Shown here piece after piece: positions 36,442-47,518 of a stretch of DNA of 56,372 nucleotides; position 1 is the stretch's first letter; each line of letters begins with the position of its first letter. The notes below the pieces were generated by a model. The model was given only the letters and a program-made list of their open reading frames with translations, was not told the DNA's origin and made no database searches. The translations under genes and the position numbers were made by a program. The DNA is from an uncultured Collinsella sp. Its GTDB lineage: Bacteria; Actinomycetota; Coriobacteriia; Coriobacteriales; Coriobacteriaceae. The stretch is from the NCBI GenBank assembly GCA_900544995.1, contig UQXC01000004.1, positions 1 to 56,372 on the forward strand. Direction: 5' to 3'.

Positions 36442-39400
36442 ATGCAGGCAGATTCCGCTCAGCAGCAGGGCCTTTATCGCCCCGAATTCGACCACGATGC
36501 ATGTGGCATCGGCGCGCTTGCCGATATCAACGGCGAGCGCCATCACCAGATTCTGGACGACGCGCTGTCCATTCTGGTCAACTTGGAGCACCGCGGCGGC
36601 ACGGGACTCGAGAAGAACACCGGCGACGGCGCTGGCATCCTGTTCCAGGTTCCGCATCACTTTTTCCGTAAAGAGGCCCAAAAGTGCGGCCAGATTCTGC
36701 CGGCAGAGGGCGACTATGGCGTGGCCATGCTGTTCTTCCCGCAGGACGACAAGGGCGTAGAGGATGCCCGCCGCGTGTTTGAGGAGGGCTGTGCCGAGGC
36801 CGGCGTGCCGCTGCTCTTTTGGCGCGAGGTGCCGGTCGATCCGCACAACCTGGGCGAGACGGCCCGCGCCTGTATGCCTACCATCCTGCAGGCCTTTCTG
36901 GGCCGTCCCGACGACACGCCGGCGGGCGACGCCTTTGAGCGTCGCCTGTACGTGTGCCGCCGCACCATCGAAAAGAAGGCCGACGCCGAGTTTGCCCTGC
37001 GCGACAAGATCTTCTATGTGTGCTCCATGAGCTCGCGCACCATCGTGTACAAGGGCATGCTGGTCGCCACGCAGATGCGCCGCTTCTTCATCGACCTCAA
37101 CGACGCCGCCGTCAAGACGGCCGTGGCGCTCGTCCACTCGCGCTACTCCACCAACACCACGCCCAGCTGGGAGCGCGCGCACCCCAACCGCTTTATCATC
37201 CACAACGGCGAGATCAACACCCTCAAGGGCAACGTCAACTGGATCCGCGCCCGCGAGCCCAACCTGTACAGCCCCGTGCTGCAGCACGATCTTGAGCGCG
37301 TGATGCCCATCATCAACCGCGAGGGTTCCGACTCCGCGATTCTGGATAACGTGCTCGAGTTCCTGGTCATGAACGGTCGCCCGCTTACGCGTGCCGCATC
37401 CATGCTGCTGCCCGAGCCGTGGGACCACAACGACAGCCTGAGTGAGGAGCGCCGAGCCTACGACGCTTACCAGTCCATGCTCATGGAGCCGTGGGACGGT
37501 CCGGCCGCCATCGCCTTTACCGACGGTCGCACGCTGGGTGCCGCCCTCGACCGTAACGGCCTGCGTCCCGCCCGCTACTATGTGACGCGCGACGGTCGCT
37601 TTATGCTGGCAAGCGAGGTGGGCACCATCGAGGTGAGCCCCGAGAACATCCTGACGAGCGGCTGCCTGGGACCGGGCCAGATGCTCGAGGTCGACTTTGC
37701 CCGCGGGCGCGTCATCTACAACGATGAGCTGCGTGCCCGTTACGCCAAGGAAAAGCCCTACCGTGATTGGATTGCCGAGGAGACGCTAACCGTTGACGCG
37801 CTCGACAAGCCCGCCGCGCCCGCGCCCGCCGAGGATGCCGAGGTGCCCGCCGCCGTGCGCATGGCCAAGCTCGGCTACCACTGGGATGACGTCGACGAGG
37901 TCGTGCGTCCCATGGCCCAGCAGGGCAAGGCACCGCTTGCCTCGATGGGCATCGATGCGCCGCTGGCCTGCCTGTCCAAGAAGACGCGCTCGTTCTTCGA
38001 TTACTTCTATCAGCTGTTCGCCCAAGTCACGAATCCGCCGATTGATGCCCTGCGCGAGCACATGGTGACTTCGACCACGCTCTACCTGGGCAACCACGGC
38101 AACTTGCTCGAGGACTCCCGTACGGCCTGCCAGCTGGTGCGCCTGGAGCGCCCGCTGCTGAGCGAGGAGGAGTTCGACCGCATTTGCGCGATTGACCGTG
38201 TTGGCTTTAAGACCCGCCGGTTCCGTGCCGTGTACCGCCGCGACGCGGGTGAGGGCGCGCTGCAGGCTGCGCTCAAGCAGCTTGCCGAAGACGTCGAGGC
38301 TGCGGTCCGCGACGGCGTGAACATCGTGGTGCTGAGCGATCATGCCGCTGCGGGCGAGGTGCCCGTGCCGTCGCTGCTCGCCGTGGGCTGCGTGCACAAC
38401 CACCTGATCCGCGCCGGCGTGCGTACCTTTGCCGACATCGTGGTGGAGTGCGGTGACGCCGTGTCCCCGCACGACTTTGCGGCGCTAGTGGGCTACTCCG
38501 CGAGCGGCATCTATCCGTACAACGCGCATGCGTGCATCCGCAATCTGGCGGCACGCGGCGACCTGGACGTGACGGCCGAGCAGGGCATCGCCAATTACAA
38601 CAAGGCCGCGACGGCGGGCATCGTCTCCATCATGTCCAAGATGGGCATCTCCACGGTGCAGAGCTACCACTCCGCGAAGATCTTCGAGGCCGTTGGCTTT
38701 ACGCCGGAGTTCGTCAACGCGTACTTCGCCGGCACGGTGAGCCGTGTGGGCGGTATGGGTGTCGAGGAGGTCGAACGCGAGCAAAATGAGCGCTATGACG
38801 CCGCTCTCGCTATCCTTAAGAGCCCGGCTCCCGATCAGCTGCCCACGTTGGGCCTGACCAAGTGGCGCCCGCTCGGCGGCGAGGATCACCTCATCGATCC
38901 GCAGACTGTCTACTTGCTGCAGACCGCCTGCCGTGAGGACAGCTACGACACCTTTAAGGAGTACAGCGCCCGCCTGCACCGCACCGGCCGTGCCGTGCGC
39001 CTGCGCGACTTGCTCGACTTTAATGCCAACGGTCGCACGCCGGTTTCACTCGACGAGGTGGAGCCCGCGCTCAACATCGTCCGCCGCTTTAACACCGGCG
39101 CCATGTCGTACGGCTCCATCAGCAAAGAGGCGCACGAGTGCATGGCCATCGCTATGAACCGTCTGCACGGCCGTTCCAACTCCGGCGAGGGCGGTGAGGA
39201 TCCGCGTCGCGAGACCCCGCTGGCTAACGGTGACTCCAAGAACTCCGCCATCAAGCAGGTGGCAAGCGCGCGCTTTGGCGTGACGAGCCGCTACCTGTGC
39301 AGCGCCTTCGAGATTCAGATCAAGATGGCCCAGGGCGCCAAGCCCGGCGAGGGCGGCCACCTGCCCGGCAAGAAGGTCTATCCCTGGATTGCCGAGGTCC

Positions 39401-41139
39401 GTCAGTCCACGCCCGGCATCGGCCTGATCTCGCCTCCGCCTCACCACGATATTTACTCCATCGAGGACCTGGCAGAGCTGATCTTCGATCTTAAGAACGC
39501 CAATCCCGGCGCACGCGTGTCGGTCAAGCTGGTCAGCGAGGCCGGCGTCGGCACCATCGCCACCGGCGTGGCCAAGGGCGCTGCCGACAAGATCTTGATC
39601 AGCGGCCACAATGGCGGCTCGGGTGCCGCTGCGCGCGACTCTATCTGGCACGCGGGTCTGCCGCTGGAGCTTGGCCTTGCCGAGGCCCAGCAGACGCTGC
39701 TGCAAAACGGCCTGCGCTCGCGCGTAGTGCTCGAGGCCGACGGCAAGCTCATGGACGGCACCGACGTCGCTGTCGCCTGCCTGTTGGGCGCCGAGGAGTT
39801 TGGCTTTGCGACCATGCCGCTCATCTCCATGGGCTGCCTCATGCAGCGCGACTGCCAGCAGGATACCTGCCCGGCCGGCATCGCTACGCAAAACTGCCGC
39901 CTGCGTCGCGGCTTCCGCGGCAAGCCAGAGCACGTCGAGCACTTTATGCTCTTTGTTGCCGAGCAGCTGCGCGAGGTCATGGCGAGCCTGGGCTTCCGCA
40001 CGGTCGACGAGATGGTCGGCCATCCCGAGTGCTTGCGCCAGATCGAGGTCCCGGGCAACCGCAAGGCTAACCTGCTGGATCTGTCGCCCGTGCTGGCGAG
40101 CGCGACCTGTGAGTTTGGTGCCCACATCCCGGGTGCCGACGGCCGTCACTTCCTGCCCCAGATGGCTGCGGACAGCGAGCTCGACAAGACGCTCGACTCC
40201 ACGTTGTTTGTGCCCTACACGGCCGATGCCCGTGCGCACCTGCGTCCGATTCGCTTCCGCGCCGATATCGCCAACGTCAACCGCTGCGTGGGCACCATCT
40301 TGGGCAACGCGGTGACCAAGGCGCATCCCGAGGGCCTGCCCGCCGGCTCCATCACTATCGATTGCGACGGTTCGGCCGGTCAGAGCTTTGGCGCCTTCCT
40401 GCCGCGCGGCATTACGCTCAACGTGTGCGGCGACGCCAACGACTACTTTGGCAAGGGCCTTTCGGGCGGCGAGGTGTCGGTGCGCCCCAACCCGCATGCG
40501 ACCTACAAGTTCGATGAGAACATCATCGTGGGCAACGTTGCGTTCTTTGGCGCCACGAGCGGCCGCGGCTTCATTAACGGCCTGGCAGGCCAGCGCTTTG
40601 GCGTACGCAACTCCGGTGCCACGGTGGTGGTCGAGGGCTGCGGCAACCATGGCTGCGAGTACATGACGGGTGGTCTGGCGCTCATCCTGGGCGAGGTCGG
40701 GCAGAACTTCGCCGCCGGCATGACGGGTGGCGTGGCCTATGTCTTTGACCAGTACGGCACGCTCAATGCCCGTGTGAACCACGAGAGCGTTGAGCTTAAA
40801 GCCCCGACGGCCGGCGAGCTGGCGCAGATTCGCGAGCTCATCCAGGAGCACGTGGACGTGACGCAGAGCCCGCGCGGCATTAAGCTGCTCTACAGCTTTG
40901 AGACGATGAGCAAACACTTTGTGAAGGTCATTCCGACCGAGTACGAGCGCGTGCTGGCGATTGTCGCCGCCGCCGAGGCCGTCGGCAAGACGCATGCGCA
41001 GGCCGAGGAGCTGGCGTTTGACATTGTGACCGGTCGCGCGAGTGACGCGGATGTTGCTCGCTTCGATGTTGCGGGCGGTGCTGCGGGTGCTGCGTCCGTG
41101 GCTGCCAGCTCTGTTGCTTCGACCAAGAAGGAGGCGTAA
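36442..41139 (+). CDS. gltB: glutamate synthase (NADPH) large subunit
   Basis: Makes glutamate from 2-oxoglutarate and the amide of glutamine, 1565 residues, full length. A 20-residue propeptide precedes Cys21 (HDACGIGALADI), the N-terminal nucleophile of the glutaminase domain. The central domain and FMN/synthase domain follow (GAMSYGSISKEAHECMAIAMNRL; KPGEGGHLPGKKV; ISGHNGGSGAAARDSIWHAG). The 3Fe-4S cluster motif is CLMQRDCQQDTCPAGIATQ, and a beta-helix domain (GGLALILGEVGQNFAAGMTGG) ends the fold. The last ~50 residues are an Ala-rich tail. The start follows GGGGAGG. gltD follows after 5 nt. Confidence 0.97.
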   Translation: MQADSAQQQGLYRPEFDHDACGIGALADINGERHHQILDDALSILVNLEHRGGTGLEKNTGDGAGILFQVPHHFFRKEAQKCGQILPAEGDYGVAMLFFPQDDKGVEDARRVFEEGCAEAGVPLLFWREVPVDPHNLGETARACMPTILQAFLGRPDDTPAGDAFERRLYVCRRTIEKKADAEFALRDKIFYVCSMSSRTIVYKGMLVATQMRRFFIDLNDAAVKTAVALVHSRYSTNTTPSWERAHPNRFIIHNGEINTLKGNVNWIRAREPNLYSPVLQHDLERVMPIINREGSDSAILDNVLEFLVMNGRPLTRAASMLLPEPWDHNDSLSEERRAYDAYQSMLMEPWDGPAAIAFTDGRTLGAALDRNGLRPARYYVTRDGRFMLASEVGTIEVSPENILTSGCLGPGQMLEVDFARGRVIYNDELRARYAKEKPYRDWIAEETLTVDALDKPAAPAPAEDAEVPAAVRMAKLGYHWDDVDEVVRPMAQQGKAPLASMGIDAPLACLSKKTRSFFDYFYQLFAQVTNPPIDALREHMVTSTTLYLGNHGNLLEDSRTACQLVRLERPLLSEEEFDRICAIDRVGFKTRRFRAVYRRDAGEGALQAALKQLAEDVEAAVRDGVNIVVLSDHAAAGEVPVPSLLAVGCVHNHLIRAGVRTFADIVVECGDAVSPHDFAALVGYSASGIYPYNAHACIRNLAARGDLDVTAEQGIANYNKAATAGIVSIMSKMGISTVQSYHSAKIFEAVGFTPEFVNAYFAGTVSRVGGMGVEEVEREQNERYDAALAILKSPAPDQLPTLGLTKWRPLGGEDHLIDPQTVYLLQTACREDSYDTFKEYSARLHRTGRAVRLRDLLDFNANGRTPVSLDEVEPALNIVRRFNTGAMSYGSISKEAHECMAIAMNRLHGRSNSGEGGEDPRRETPLANGDSKNSAIKQVASARFGVTSRYLCSAFEIQIKMAQGAKPGEGGHLPGKKVYPWIAEVRQSTPGIGLISPPPHHDIYSIEDLAELIFDLKNANPGARVSVKLVSEAGVGTIATGVAKGAADKILISGHNGGSGAAARDSIWHAGLPLELGLAEAQQTLLQNGLRSRVVLEADGKLMDGTDVAVACLLGAEEFGFATMPLISMGCLMQRDCQQDTCPAGIATQNCRLRRGFRGKPEHVEHFMLFVAEQLREVMASLGFRTVDEMVGHPECLRQIEVPGNRKANLLDLSPVLASATCEFGAHIPGADGRHFLPQMAADSELDKTLDSTLFVPYTADARAHLRPIRFRADIANVNRCVGTILGNAVTKAHPEGLPAGSITIDCDGSAGQSFGAFLPRGITLNVCGDANDYFGKGLSGGEVSVRPNPHATYKFDENIIVGNVAFFGATSGRGFINGLAGQRFGVRNSGATVVVEGCGNHGCEYMTGGLALILGEVGQNFAAGMTGGVAYVFDQYGTLNARVNHESVELKAPTAGELAQIRELIQEHVDVTQSPRGIKLLYSFETMSKHFVKVIPTEYERVLAIVAAAEAVGKTHAQAEELAFDIVTGRASDADVARFDVAGGAAGAASVAASSVASTKKEA

Positions 41140-41144
41140 GTGCC

Positions 41145-42626
<1,482 letters not shown>

Positions 42627-42632
42627 AGTAGT

Positions 42633-42690
42633 CATTTAAGAACGTCCCCAATGACTAGTCATTTTTTTGTCTAGTCGTTGGGGACACTCT
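42633..42690. repeat. inverted repeat of the GTCCCCAATGACTAG family
   Basis: GTCCCCAATGACTAG (42644-42658) pairs with CTAGTCGTTGGGGAC (42671-42685) with one mismatch and a T-rich loop. The part 42633-42660 nearly equals the block near 8836-8862. It could end gltBD transcription. Confidence 0.75.
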
Positions 42691-42980
42691 TTGCGAGCGA
42701 TTTGCTCGTTTGTCGACGTACGGGTGTTCATTTGTCGACTTCTTGGGCTGTGGTCACCTGTTGTTTCTGTGGTGGCTGTGGGTATCTGGCTCAAAAGGGC
42801 GGGTTTGCCGTCTATGTTTACCTGCGGTTTTGTTGCGGTGCGCATTTTCGATCAAGCTTTTCGTCAAGTGTTTGGTCAGCATCTGGTTTGCAGCCGGAGG
42901 CCTATTTTGCCCGCGCTGGTCGTGGCCGACCACCCTCCTCGTAAGCTCAAATTGAGGTCTATCAGTTTGAGGAGGATGCC
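42691..42980. other. gap after gltD with no clear gene
   Basis: T-rich on the plus strand. Short overlapping open frames here have atypical Cys/Phe-rich products and no ribosome sites. A small hairpin GCGAGC...GCTCGT (42693-42709) is visible. The end holds the ribosome site GAGGAGG of the next gene. Confidence 0.5.
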
Positions 42981-43688
42981 GTGACTGACCACGTTTTAGA
43001 CCGAGCGCAGCTAGCCGAAGCCGTCGGCAACGTTATTGCCGACATGGCCCATTTTTGGATGCTGCGGAAGTTCCAGTTTTTGGAGCCGGCGCGCGAACAG
43101 TTCGAGATCATTGTCGACCCGTGGCTCAGCTATTGCACCGAGCCTTCGCAAAACGAAATCATGGCCTACAACATGGCATTTACCGATTGGCTGCTCTTCG
43201 AGCGCCCCTATCGCCATGGCAAGACGCTGCTCGAGCTGTATGTTGAAGAGCCGCCGACATCGCTTTCGCCTGCCGCGCTCAAGCGGCTCGAGCAGGTACG
43301 CGACACGCAGTATTTCTCGCGCTTTGGCATTTTGGACAAGGATCCTGCGACTGGTATGGTCGCGCTGAAGGACACGCGCGCCGACCGTCGCTTTGATGTC
43401 TACGACCCGCATATCGTGCAAAAGGAGCATTGGAGCGACGGCGCGATTGCGGTGCGCCTCGCTTGCGTCGACGATGTCTGGCTGACGGCGGGACAGCTCT
43501 ATCTGTACGACATCGCGCGCCTGAGTGACACGGCAGTCGATGGGCCGGGTGCGGTGCATCCGGAGGACCTGCAGGATGGCTTTGACACCTCGTGCATCAG
43601 CTTCTTTTTGCGCCTGGTCCGCGACATCATGGGCGCCCAGGGGCGCTACGTAAAGTCCCTCAACATCTACGAACAAGAATGGGAGTAG
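42981..43688 (+). CDS. hypothetical protein
   Basis: 235 residues, family not recognised. It has no signal peptide or membrane segment. Composition is acidic with many aromatic residues (FWMLRKFQFLEPAREQFEIIVDPWLSYC; AYNMAFTDWLLFERPYRHG). The second half (YFSRFGILDKDPATGMVALKDT; EHWSDGAIAVRLACVDDVWLTAGQLYLYD) suggests a compact beta-rich domain and resembles in style SEC-C/plasmid-related proteins of unknown role, but this is weak. The GTG start follows GAGGAGG. It is flanked by repeats on both sides. Confidence 0.75.
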   Translation: MTDHVLDRAQLAEAVGNVIADMAHFWMLRKFQFLEPAREQFEIIVDPWLSYCTEPSQNEIMAYNMAFTDWLLFERPYRHGKTLLELYVEEPPTSLSPAALKRLEQVRDTQYFSRFGILDKDPATGMVALKDTRADRRFDVYDPHIVQKEHWSDGAIAVRLACVDDVWLTAGQLYLYDIARLSDTAVDGPGAVHPEDLQDGFDTSCISFFLRLVRDIMGAQGRYVKSLNIYEQEWE

Positions 43689-43729
43689 GGGATGTGGCTG
43701 GTGTCGCCTGCCTTGCCTTCTGCCGTTAT

Positions 43730-44027
43730 GTCTCGGTCTGTAACGTCTAGGGACAAAAAACCGGTCTACCTGTTACAGATCGAGACGAATGCTTGGGCGC
43801 CGCTGGTTTGTCTAAATCTGTAACGTTTGGGGGTCTGGAGAACGTCTAACTGTTACAGACCGAGACGTTTGGCACCTGGTTGGGGGAATGTCTCAATCTG
43901 TAACATCTACAGGCTGAAAGTCGACCTTGCTTTTACAGATTGAGACAAAGGCTGGAAGCGGTGCAGAAAGATCTAAATCTGTAACAACTAGAGGCTCAAA
44001 GACAGTCCTCCTGTTACAGATCAAGAC
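43730..44027. repeat. array of four 57-nt palindromes, 80-81 nt period
   Basis: Units 43730-43786, 43810-43866, 43890-43946 and 43971-44027; spacers 23, 23 and 24 nt. The arms vary as complementary pairs in part (TCAAT with ATTGA in unit 3), with some mismatches in unit 2. It ends 20 nt before the nuclease-like gene. Confidence 0.9.
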
Positions 44028-44047
44028 ATTTGTCAGCGGAGACAACG

Positions 44048-45124
44048 GTGACGATGGTCCATTTGTCTGACGTGGTGGTGATGAAAGTGTCTAATACCGT
44101 TTTCAAACACAAGCATACGACTCGCAACACGTTGGCGCGGAATAGGATGCTCGCGCGGCTCACGGAGACGACCGAGCAAGGTGCGCTGCTTGCAACGCAT
44201 GACAGCACCGAGCTCATGTGGCTGCGGCGCCATGTTGGAGCCGACGATATCGCGGAGCCCGAGCCGTACCTGTTCTGTTTTCAGCATGATTGGGATGCAT
44301 TGACACCGACGGAGCGAGCGCTGCGGACCATCAAAGGGCTTGCGGAGTTTCATCCCGATTGGGCATTTTGGGGCTATGACGCGGCGCTTTTGTGGGGTCT
44401 GGAGGTGCCGAATGATCTGCTTGGGCCACGATATCTTGTTAAGACAGGTTGCTCGGTGCCGCTGAGTGCAGGATGCCGGCTGTTGCGCCCGCAGGCGGCG
44501 GGTGCACTTGAACAAGTCGACGGCGTGCAGGTGACGTCGTTTTGGCGCACGGTGGAGGATTGCTTGCTACGTGCGCCGTTCTCCTACGGGTTGGCGATTG
44601 CCGATTCTGCGCTGCGGGCGAAAGGCGTATCGCGCGATGGCCTGTGCGAGCGCCTCCGCTCCGATTGCGAGGGCAGACGAGGGTATCGCAGAGCGCAGGT
44701 GATCGCGTCGTATGCGGACGGGCTGTCCGAAAACGGCGGCGAGTCTCGGTTCCGAGCGTTCTTTATTGCGTACGGCTTTCCAGTTCCGGAGCTGCAGGTG
44801 GAGTTTCGCGACCCGCTCGATCCGAGCCAGGTGTTTCGCGTCGACTATTTTTGGCGGCTCGTGGACGGGACGTGTGTCATCGGCGAGCTCGACGGAAAGG
44901 GGAAGTACACCTTGCAGAACGGCGAAGGTCGGGAGCCGGTCGACCCATTCGTGGCAGAACGTCAGCGAGAGTCCCATCTGACGATGCTCGGACATAAAGT
45001 ACTGAGGTTTACGTTTAACGAACTCAAAGACCCGGGGAAGCTTGTCGAGAAAATGAGGCTGGCGGGTATTCCTCGGCAGGCGAAATTGGCTGAGGAGTGG
45101 AGACGCCAGTGGTATGGGCGCTGA
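44048..45124 (+). CDS. AbiEi-like / DUF559-type protein with PD-(D/E)XK nuclease-fold C-terminus
   Basis: About 358 residues. The middle part fits the AbiEi-type antitoxin-like proteins of actinobacteria: EFHPDWAFWGYDAALLWGLEVP, VDGVQVTSFWRTVEDCLLR and GLAIADSALRAKGVSRDGL. The C-terminal ~120 residues fit a DUF559/Vsr-like endonuclease: GGESRFRAFFIAYGFPVPELQVEF, FRVDYFWRL, GELDGKGKY, RESHLTMLGHKVLRFTFNEL. The Asp of VDYFW and Glu/Lys of ELDGK are candidate catalytic residues. No AbiEii-like toxin gene is beside it. The start is uncertain: GTG 44048 has GGAG 6 nt upstream, and ATG 44054 or 44081 are alternatives. Repeat arrays abut both ends. Role unknown. Confidence 0.72.
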   Translation: MTMVHLSDVVVMKVSNTVFKHKHTTRNTLARNRMLARLTETTEQGALLATHDSTELMWLRRHVGADDIAEPEPYLFCFQHDWDALTPTERALRTIKGLAEFHPDWAFWGYDAALLWGLEVPNDLLGPRYLVKTGCSVPLSAGCRLLRPQAAGALEQVDGVQVTSFWRTVEDCLLRAPFSYGLAIADSALRAKGVSRDGLCERLRSDCEGRRGYRRAQVIASYADGLSENGGESRFRAFFIAYGFPVPELQVEFRDPLDPSQVFRVDYFWRLVDGTCVIGELDGKGKYTLQNGEGREPVDPFVAERQRESHLTMLGHKVLRFTFNELKDPGKLVEKMRLAGIPRQAKLAEEWRRQWYGR

Positions 45125-45132
45125 GAGGTTTT

Positions 45133-45270
45133 GTCTCAATCTGTAACGTTTAGAGGTTATTTGAGCTCGTAACTGTTACAGATCGAGACAAACCGGTGAA
45201 GCGTCGACCGAATGTCTTGATCTGTAACAGCAAGGGGCCCAACAACCCTGTATCTGTTACAGATCGAGAC
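45133..45270. repeat. array of two 57-nt palindromes, 81-nt period
   Basis: Units 45133-45189 and 45214-45270 with a 24-nt spacer. The first begins 9 nt after the stop of the nuclease-like gene. Confidence 0.9.
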
Positions 45271-45419
45271 ATTTCCCTGGTGTCGCTGGGGTGGGACTGC
45301 AACGTATTCCGTCCCCCACATCCTCTCGTCCCTCCGTTAACCGATATGTTCGACTTTAGGTCGCAGCATTAGGTGATAATGGACAAATGTTCAAGTTAAT
45401 CGTGAGGGAGGAGCTCGAT

Positions 45420-46790
45420 ATGGCGTCTGCCGATCGTTCCACGTTGTTTATCAATGCGACCGTCCTGGATGGCTCGAAACATATGGAGCCGCAGCCCGAT
45501 ATGGCCGTGGCCGTTGAGCGCGGTGTCATCACGTGGATGGGGCCGAGTGCTGTGGCGCAGGCGCCTGCGGGTGCCGAGGTTATCGACCTGGCAGGTGCGT
45601 ATCTCATGCCAGGCCTCATCAATATGCATGTGCATCTGTGCGGTTCGGGCAAGCCGGTTTCGGCGGGCGATGCGGGCGCGCTGATGAAGAAGCTCGATAA
45701 TCCCGTGGGGCGCGCCATCGTGCGCCATATTCTTAAGGGCAGCGCCCAACAACAACTGGCAAGTGGCGTGACCACGGTGCGCGGCGCGGGCGACCCGCTG
45801 TTTGCCGATCTTGCCGTGCGCGATGCTATCGATGCCGGCAAGTATCAAGGTCCTCGCCTGGTGGCGCCGGGAACGGGTGTCACGGTGCCGGGCGGCCATG
45901 GTGCGGGTTTGTTCGCCCAGGTGGCCAACAGTCCCGCCGAGGCAGCCGAACAGGTGCGCGACCTGTATGCGCGCGGTGCCGACGTCATCAAGCTGTTCGT
46001 GACGGGCGGCGTGTTCGACGCTACCGAGGTGGGCGAGCCGGGTGTGCTGCGTATGCCGGTCGAGGTTGCCGCGGCGGCGTGCAAGGCGGCGCACGAGGTG
46101 GGCCTGCCGGTTATGGCTCATGTCGAGAGCACCGAAGGCGTGAAGGCCGCGCTTGAGGCCGGCGTCGATACGATCGAGCACGGTGCCCCGATGACTCCCG
46201 AGATCTTGGAACTGTACCGCGGCGCCGCGGGCACGCAGCTCGAGGGGCGTGCGCCCAGCGTTACCTGCACTATCAGCCCGGCGCTGCCGTTTGTATTGCT
46301 CGACCCGGAAAAGACCCATTCGACCGATACACAAAAGAAGAACGGTGACATCGTGTGCTCGGGCATCATCGAGAGCGCCCGTGCCGCACTGGAAGCTGGC
46401 GTTAAGGTGGGCCTTGGCACGGACTCGAGCTGCCCGTTCGTGACGCAGTACGACATGTGGCGTGAGGTGGCCTATTTTGCCAAGTATGTCGGCGTGGGCA
46501 ACGCTTTCGCGCTGCATACGGCCACGCAGGTCAATGCCGAGCTGCTGGGGCTGGGCGGCGAGACCGGCACAATCGAGTGCGGCAAGGCCGCCGATATTCT
46601 GGTGACGCGCGAGAACCCGCTCGATGACCTGTGCGCACTGCGTGATCCGACGCACGTGATGTGTCGCGGTGATCTGGTGCGCAAGCTCAAGGTGAAGCGT
46701 ATTCCCGAGGTGGACGCCGAGCTCGACGCGATTATGGCCATGCCTGCCGAGGCGTTGGCCGAGGAGCTTGCCCGCGATGGCGTGGCGTAA
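45420..46790 (+). CDS. amidohydrolase-family protein
   Basis: About 456 residues, metal-dependent hydrolase of the amidohydrolase superfamily, in the imidazolonepropionase/Xaa-Pro dipeptidase-like group. Metal and catalytic motifs are NMHVHLC (HxH), the probable carbamylated Lys in VIKLFVTGG, PVMAHVES, TIEHGAPMTPE and GTDSSCPF. The C-terminal beta-sandwich has the usual GTIECGKAADILVTRENPLDD. The substrate is not evident; peptidase, cyclic imide or ring-opening activities are all known in related proteins. The start at 45420 follows GGGAGGAG; an upstream in-frame ATG (45387) lacks such a site. A bidirectional terminator follows. Confidence 0.9.
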   Translation: MASADRSTLFINATVLDGSKHMEPQPDMAVAVERGVITWMGPSAVAQAPAGAEVIDLAGAYLMPGLINMHVHLCGSGKPVSAGDAGALMKKLDNPVGRAIVRHILKGSAQQQLASGVTTVRGAGDPLFADLAVRDAIDAGKYQGPRLVAPGTGVTVPGGHGAGLFAQVANSPAEAAEQVRDLYARGADVIKLFVTGGVFDATEVGEPGVLRMPVEVAAAACKAAHEVGLPVMAHVESTEGVKAALEAGVDTIEHGAPMTPEILELYRGAAGTQLEGRAPSVTCTISPALPFVLLDPEKTHSTDTQKKNGDIVCSGIIESARAALEAGVKVGLGTDSSCPFVTQYDMWREVAYFAKYVGVGNAFALHTATQVNAELLGLGGETGTIECGKAADILVTRENPLDDLCALRDPTHVMCRGDLVRKLKVKRIPEVDAELDAIMAMPAEALAEELARDGVA

Positions 46791-46840
46791 GCGCGCGATA
46801 TGGCGATGCGACAAAGGGACAATCCTTTTGTCATAATCAG

Positions 46841-46880
46841 AAAAAGCCGAGGTCCCAGTGCGAGGCCTCGGCTTTTATTT
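46841..46880. terminator. bidirectional terminator between convergent genes
   Basis: AAAAAGCCGAGG (46841-46852) pairs with CCTCGGCTTTT (46866-46876), giving a T-run on both strands, between the amidohydrolase and the zinc-ribbon gene. Confidence 0.9.
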
Positions 46881-46897
46881 GTCCCATAGTATGGCAG

Positions 46898-47371
46898 CTA
46901 TGAGCGCGTCTCCATCTTGGCATGGCACTTGGGGCAGGTGACGCGGATCTTGCCTTTGCCCTTGGGAACGGAGAGCATCTGGCCGCAGTTGGGGCACTTA
47001 AGATAGGCCGTGGTCTTGCGGCCCTTCCACATCTTCTTGGCTGTGCGCTTGGCACGTTCAAAGTCTTCCTTGCTAGTACCGGCTGCGCGCGAGGCGTTGG
47101 CCGCTGCAGCTCCGCCGCCCAAGCTAGCTACAAACTTGCCCAAGCCGGGTACGTTTGCAGTCGCGGCGACAAAGGCCTCGTTCTCCTTGTGACGTGCGTC
47201 GATATTTTTGGACAGGCCGCGCAGCACGCCGATCACGATTACGGCGATGGCAATCCAGCTGAGCCACTGGATGCGGGCTATCGATCCGATCATCGCGATG
47301 ACGATGCCGGCAAAACCCATCACGATGGTGAGTTCATCGGCACCATTGCGACCCTTCATAAAGTCATTCAT
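46898..47371 (-). CDS. membrane protein with C-terminal zinc ribbon
   Basis: 157 residues. Two adjacent hydrophobic segments near the N-terminus (LTIVMGFAGIVIAMIGSIA and WIAIAVIVIGVL) form a hairpin anchor, followed by a basic Ala/Gly linker and a zinc ribbon (LKCPNCGQMLSVPKGKGKIRVTCPKCHAKM). This two-helix plus zinc-ribbon form is widespread in Coriobacteria and Firmicutes, with unknown function. The start follows AAAGG. The 3' end is covered by the bidirectional terminator. Confidence 0.82.
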   Translation of the reverse strand: MNDFMKGRNGADELTIVMGFAGIVIAMIGSIARIQWLSWIAIAVIVIGVLRGLSKNIDARHKENEAFVAATANVPGLGKFVASLGGGAAAANASRAAGTSKEDFERAKRTAKKMWKGRKTTAYLKCPNCGQMLSVPKGKGKIRVTCPKCHAKMETRS

Positions 47372-47426
47372 GCAAATTGCCTTTCATTCGATATACCGCA
47401 CGCCTTTATACCCGATTTAGAGCAAG

Positions 47427-47473
47427 GGGGACAGGTTAATTTGCACCAATGTGGTGCAAATTAACCTGTCCCC
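47427..47473. repeat. perfect 22-bp palindrome, GGGGACAGGTTAAT family
   Basis: 47427-47448 and 47452-47473 are exact reverse complements with a 3-nt loop (ATG). Arms read GGGGACAGGTTAAT and then TTGCACCA. The same words occur at 12394-12480 and 24571-24608. It lies between the zinc-ribbon gene and csoR. CTGTCCCCAATG also recurs just after, at 47500-47511. Confidence 0.85.
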
Positions 47474-47518
47474 GGAATACCAAGACGATGCAAAGAAGTC
47501 TGTCCCCAATGTCCCCAA

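Noticed and set aside
42678..42955. Overlapping small frames after gltD
   Set aside because: Cys/Phe-rich products, no ribosome sites, several frames open at once in T-rich DNA.
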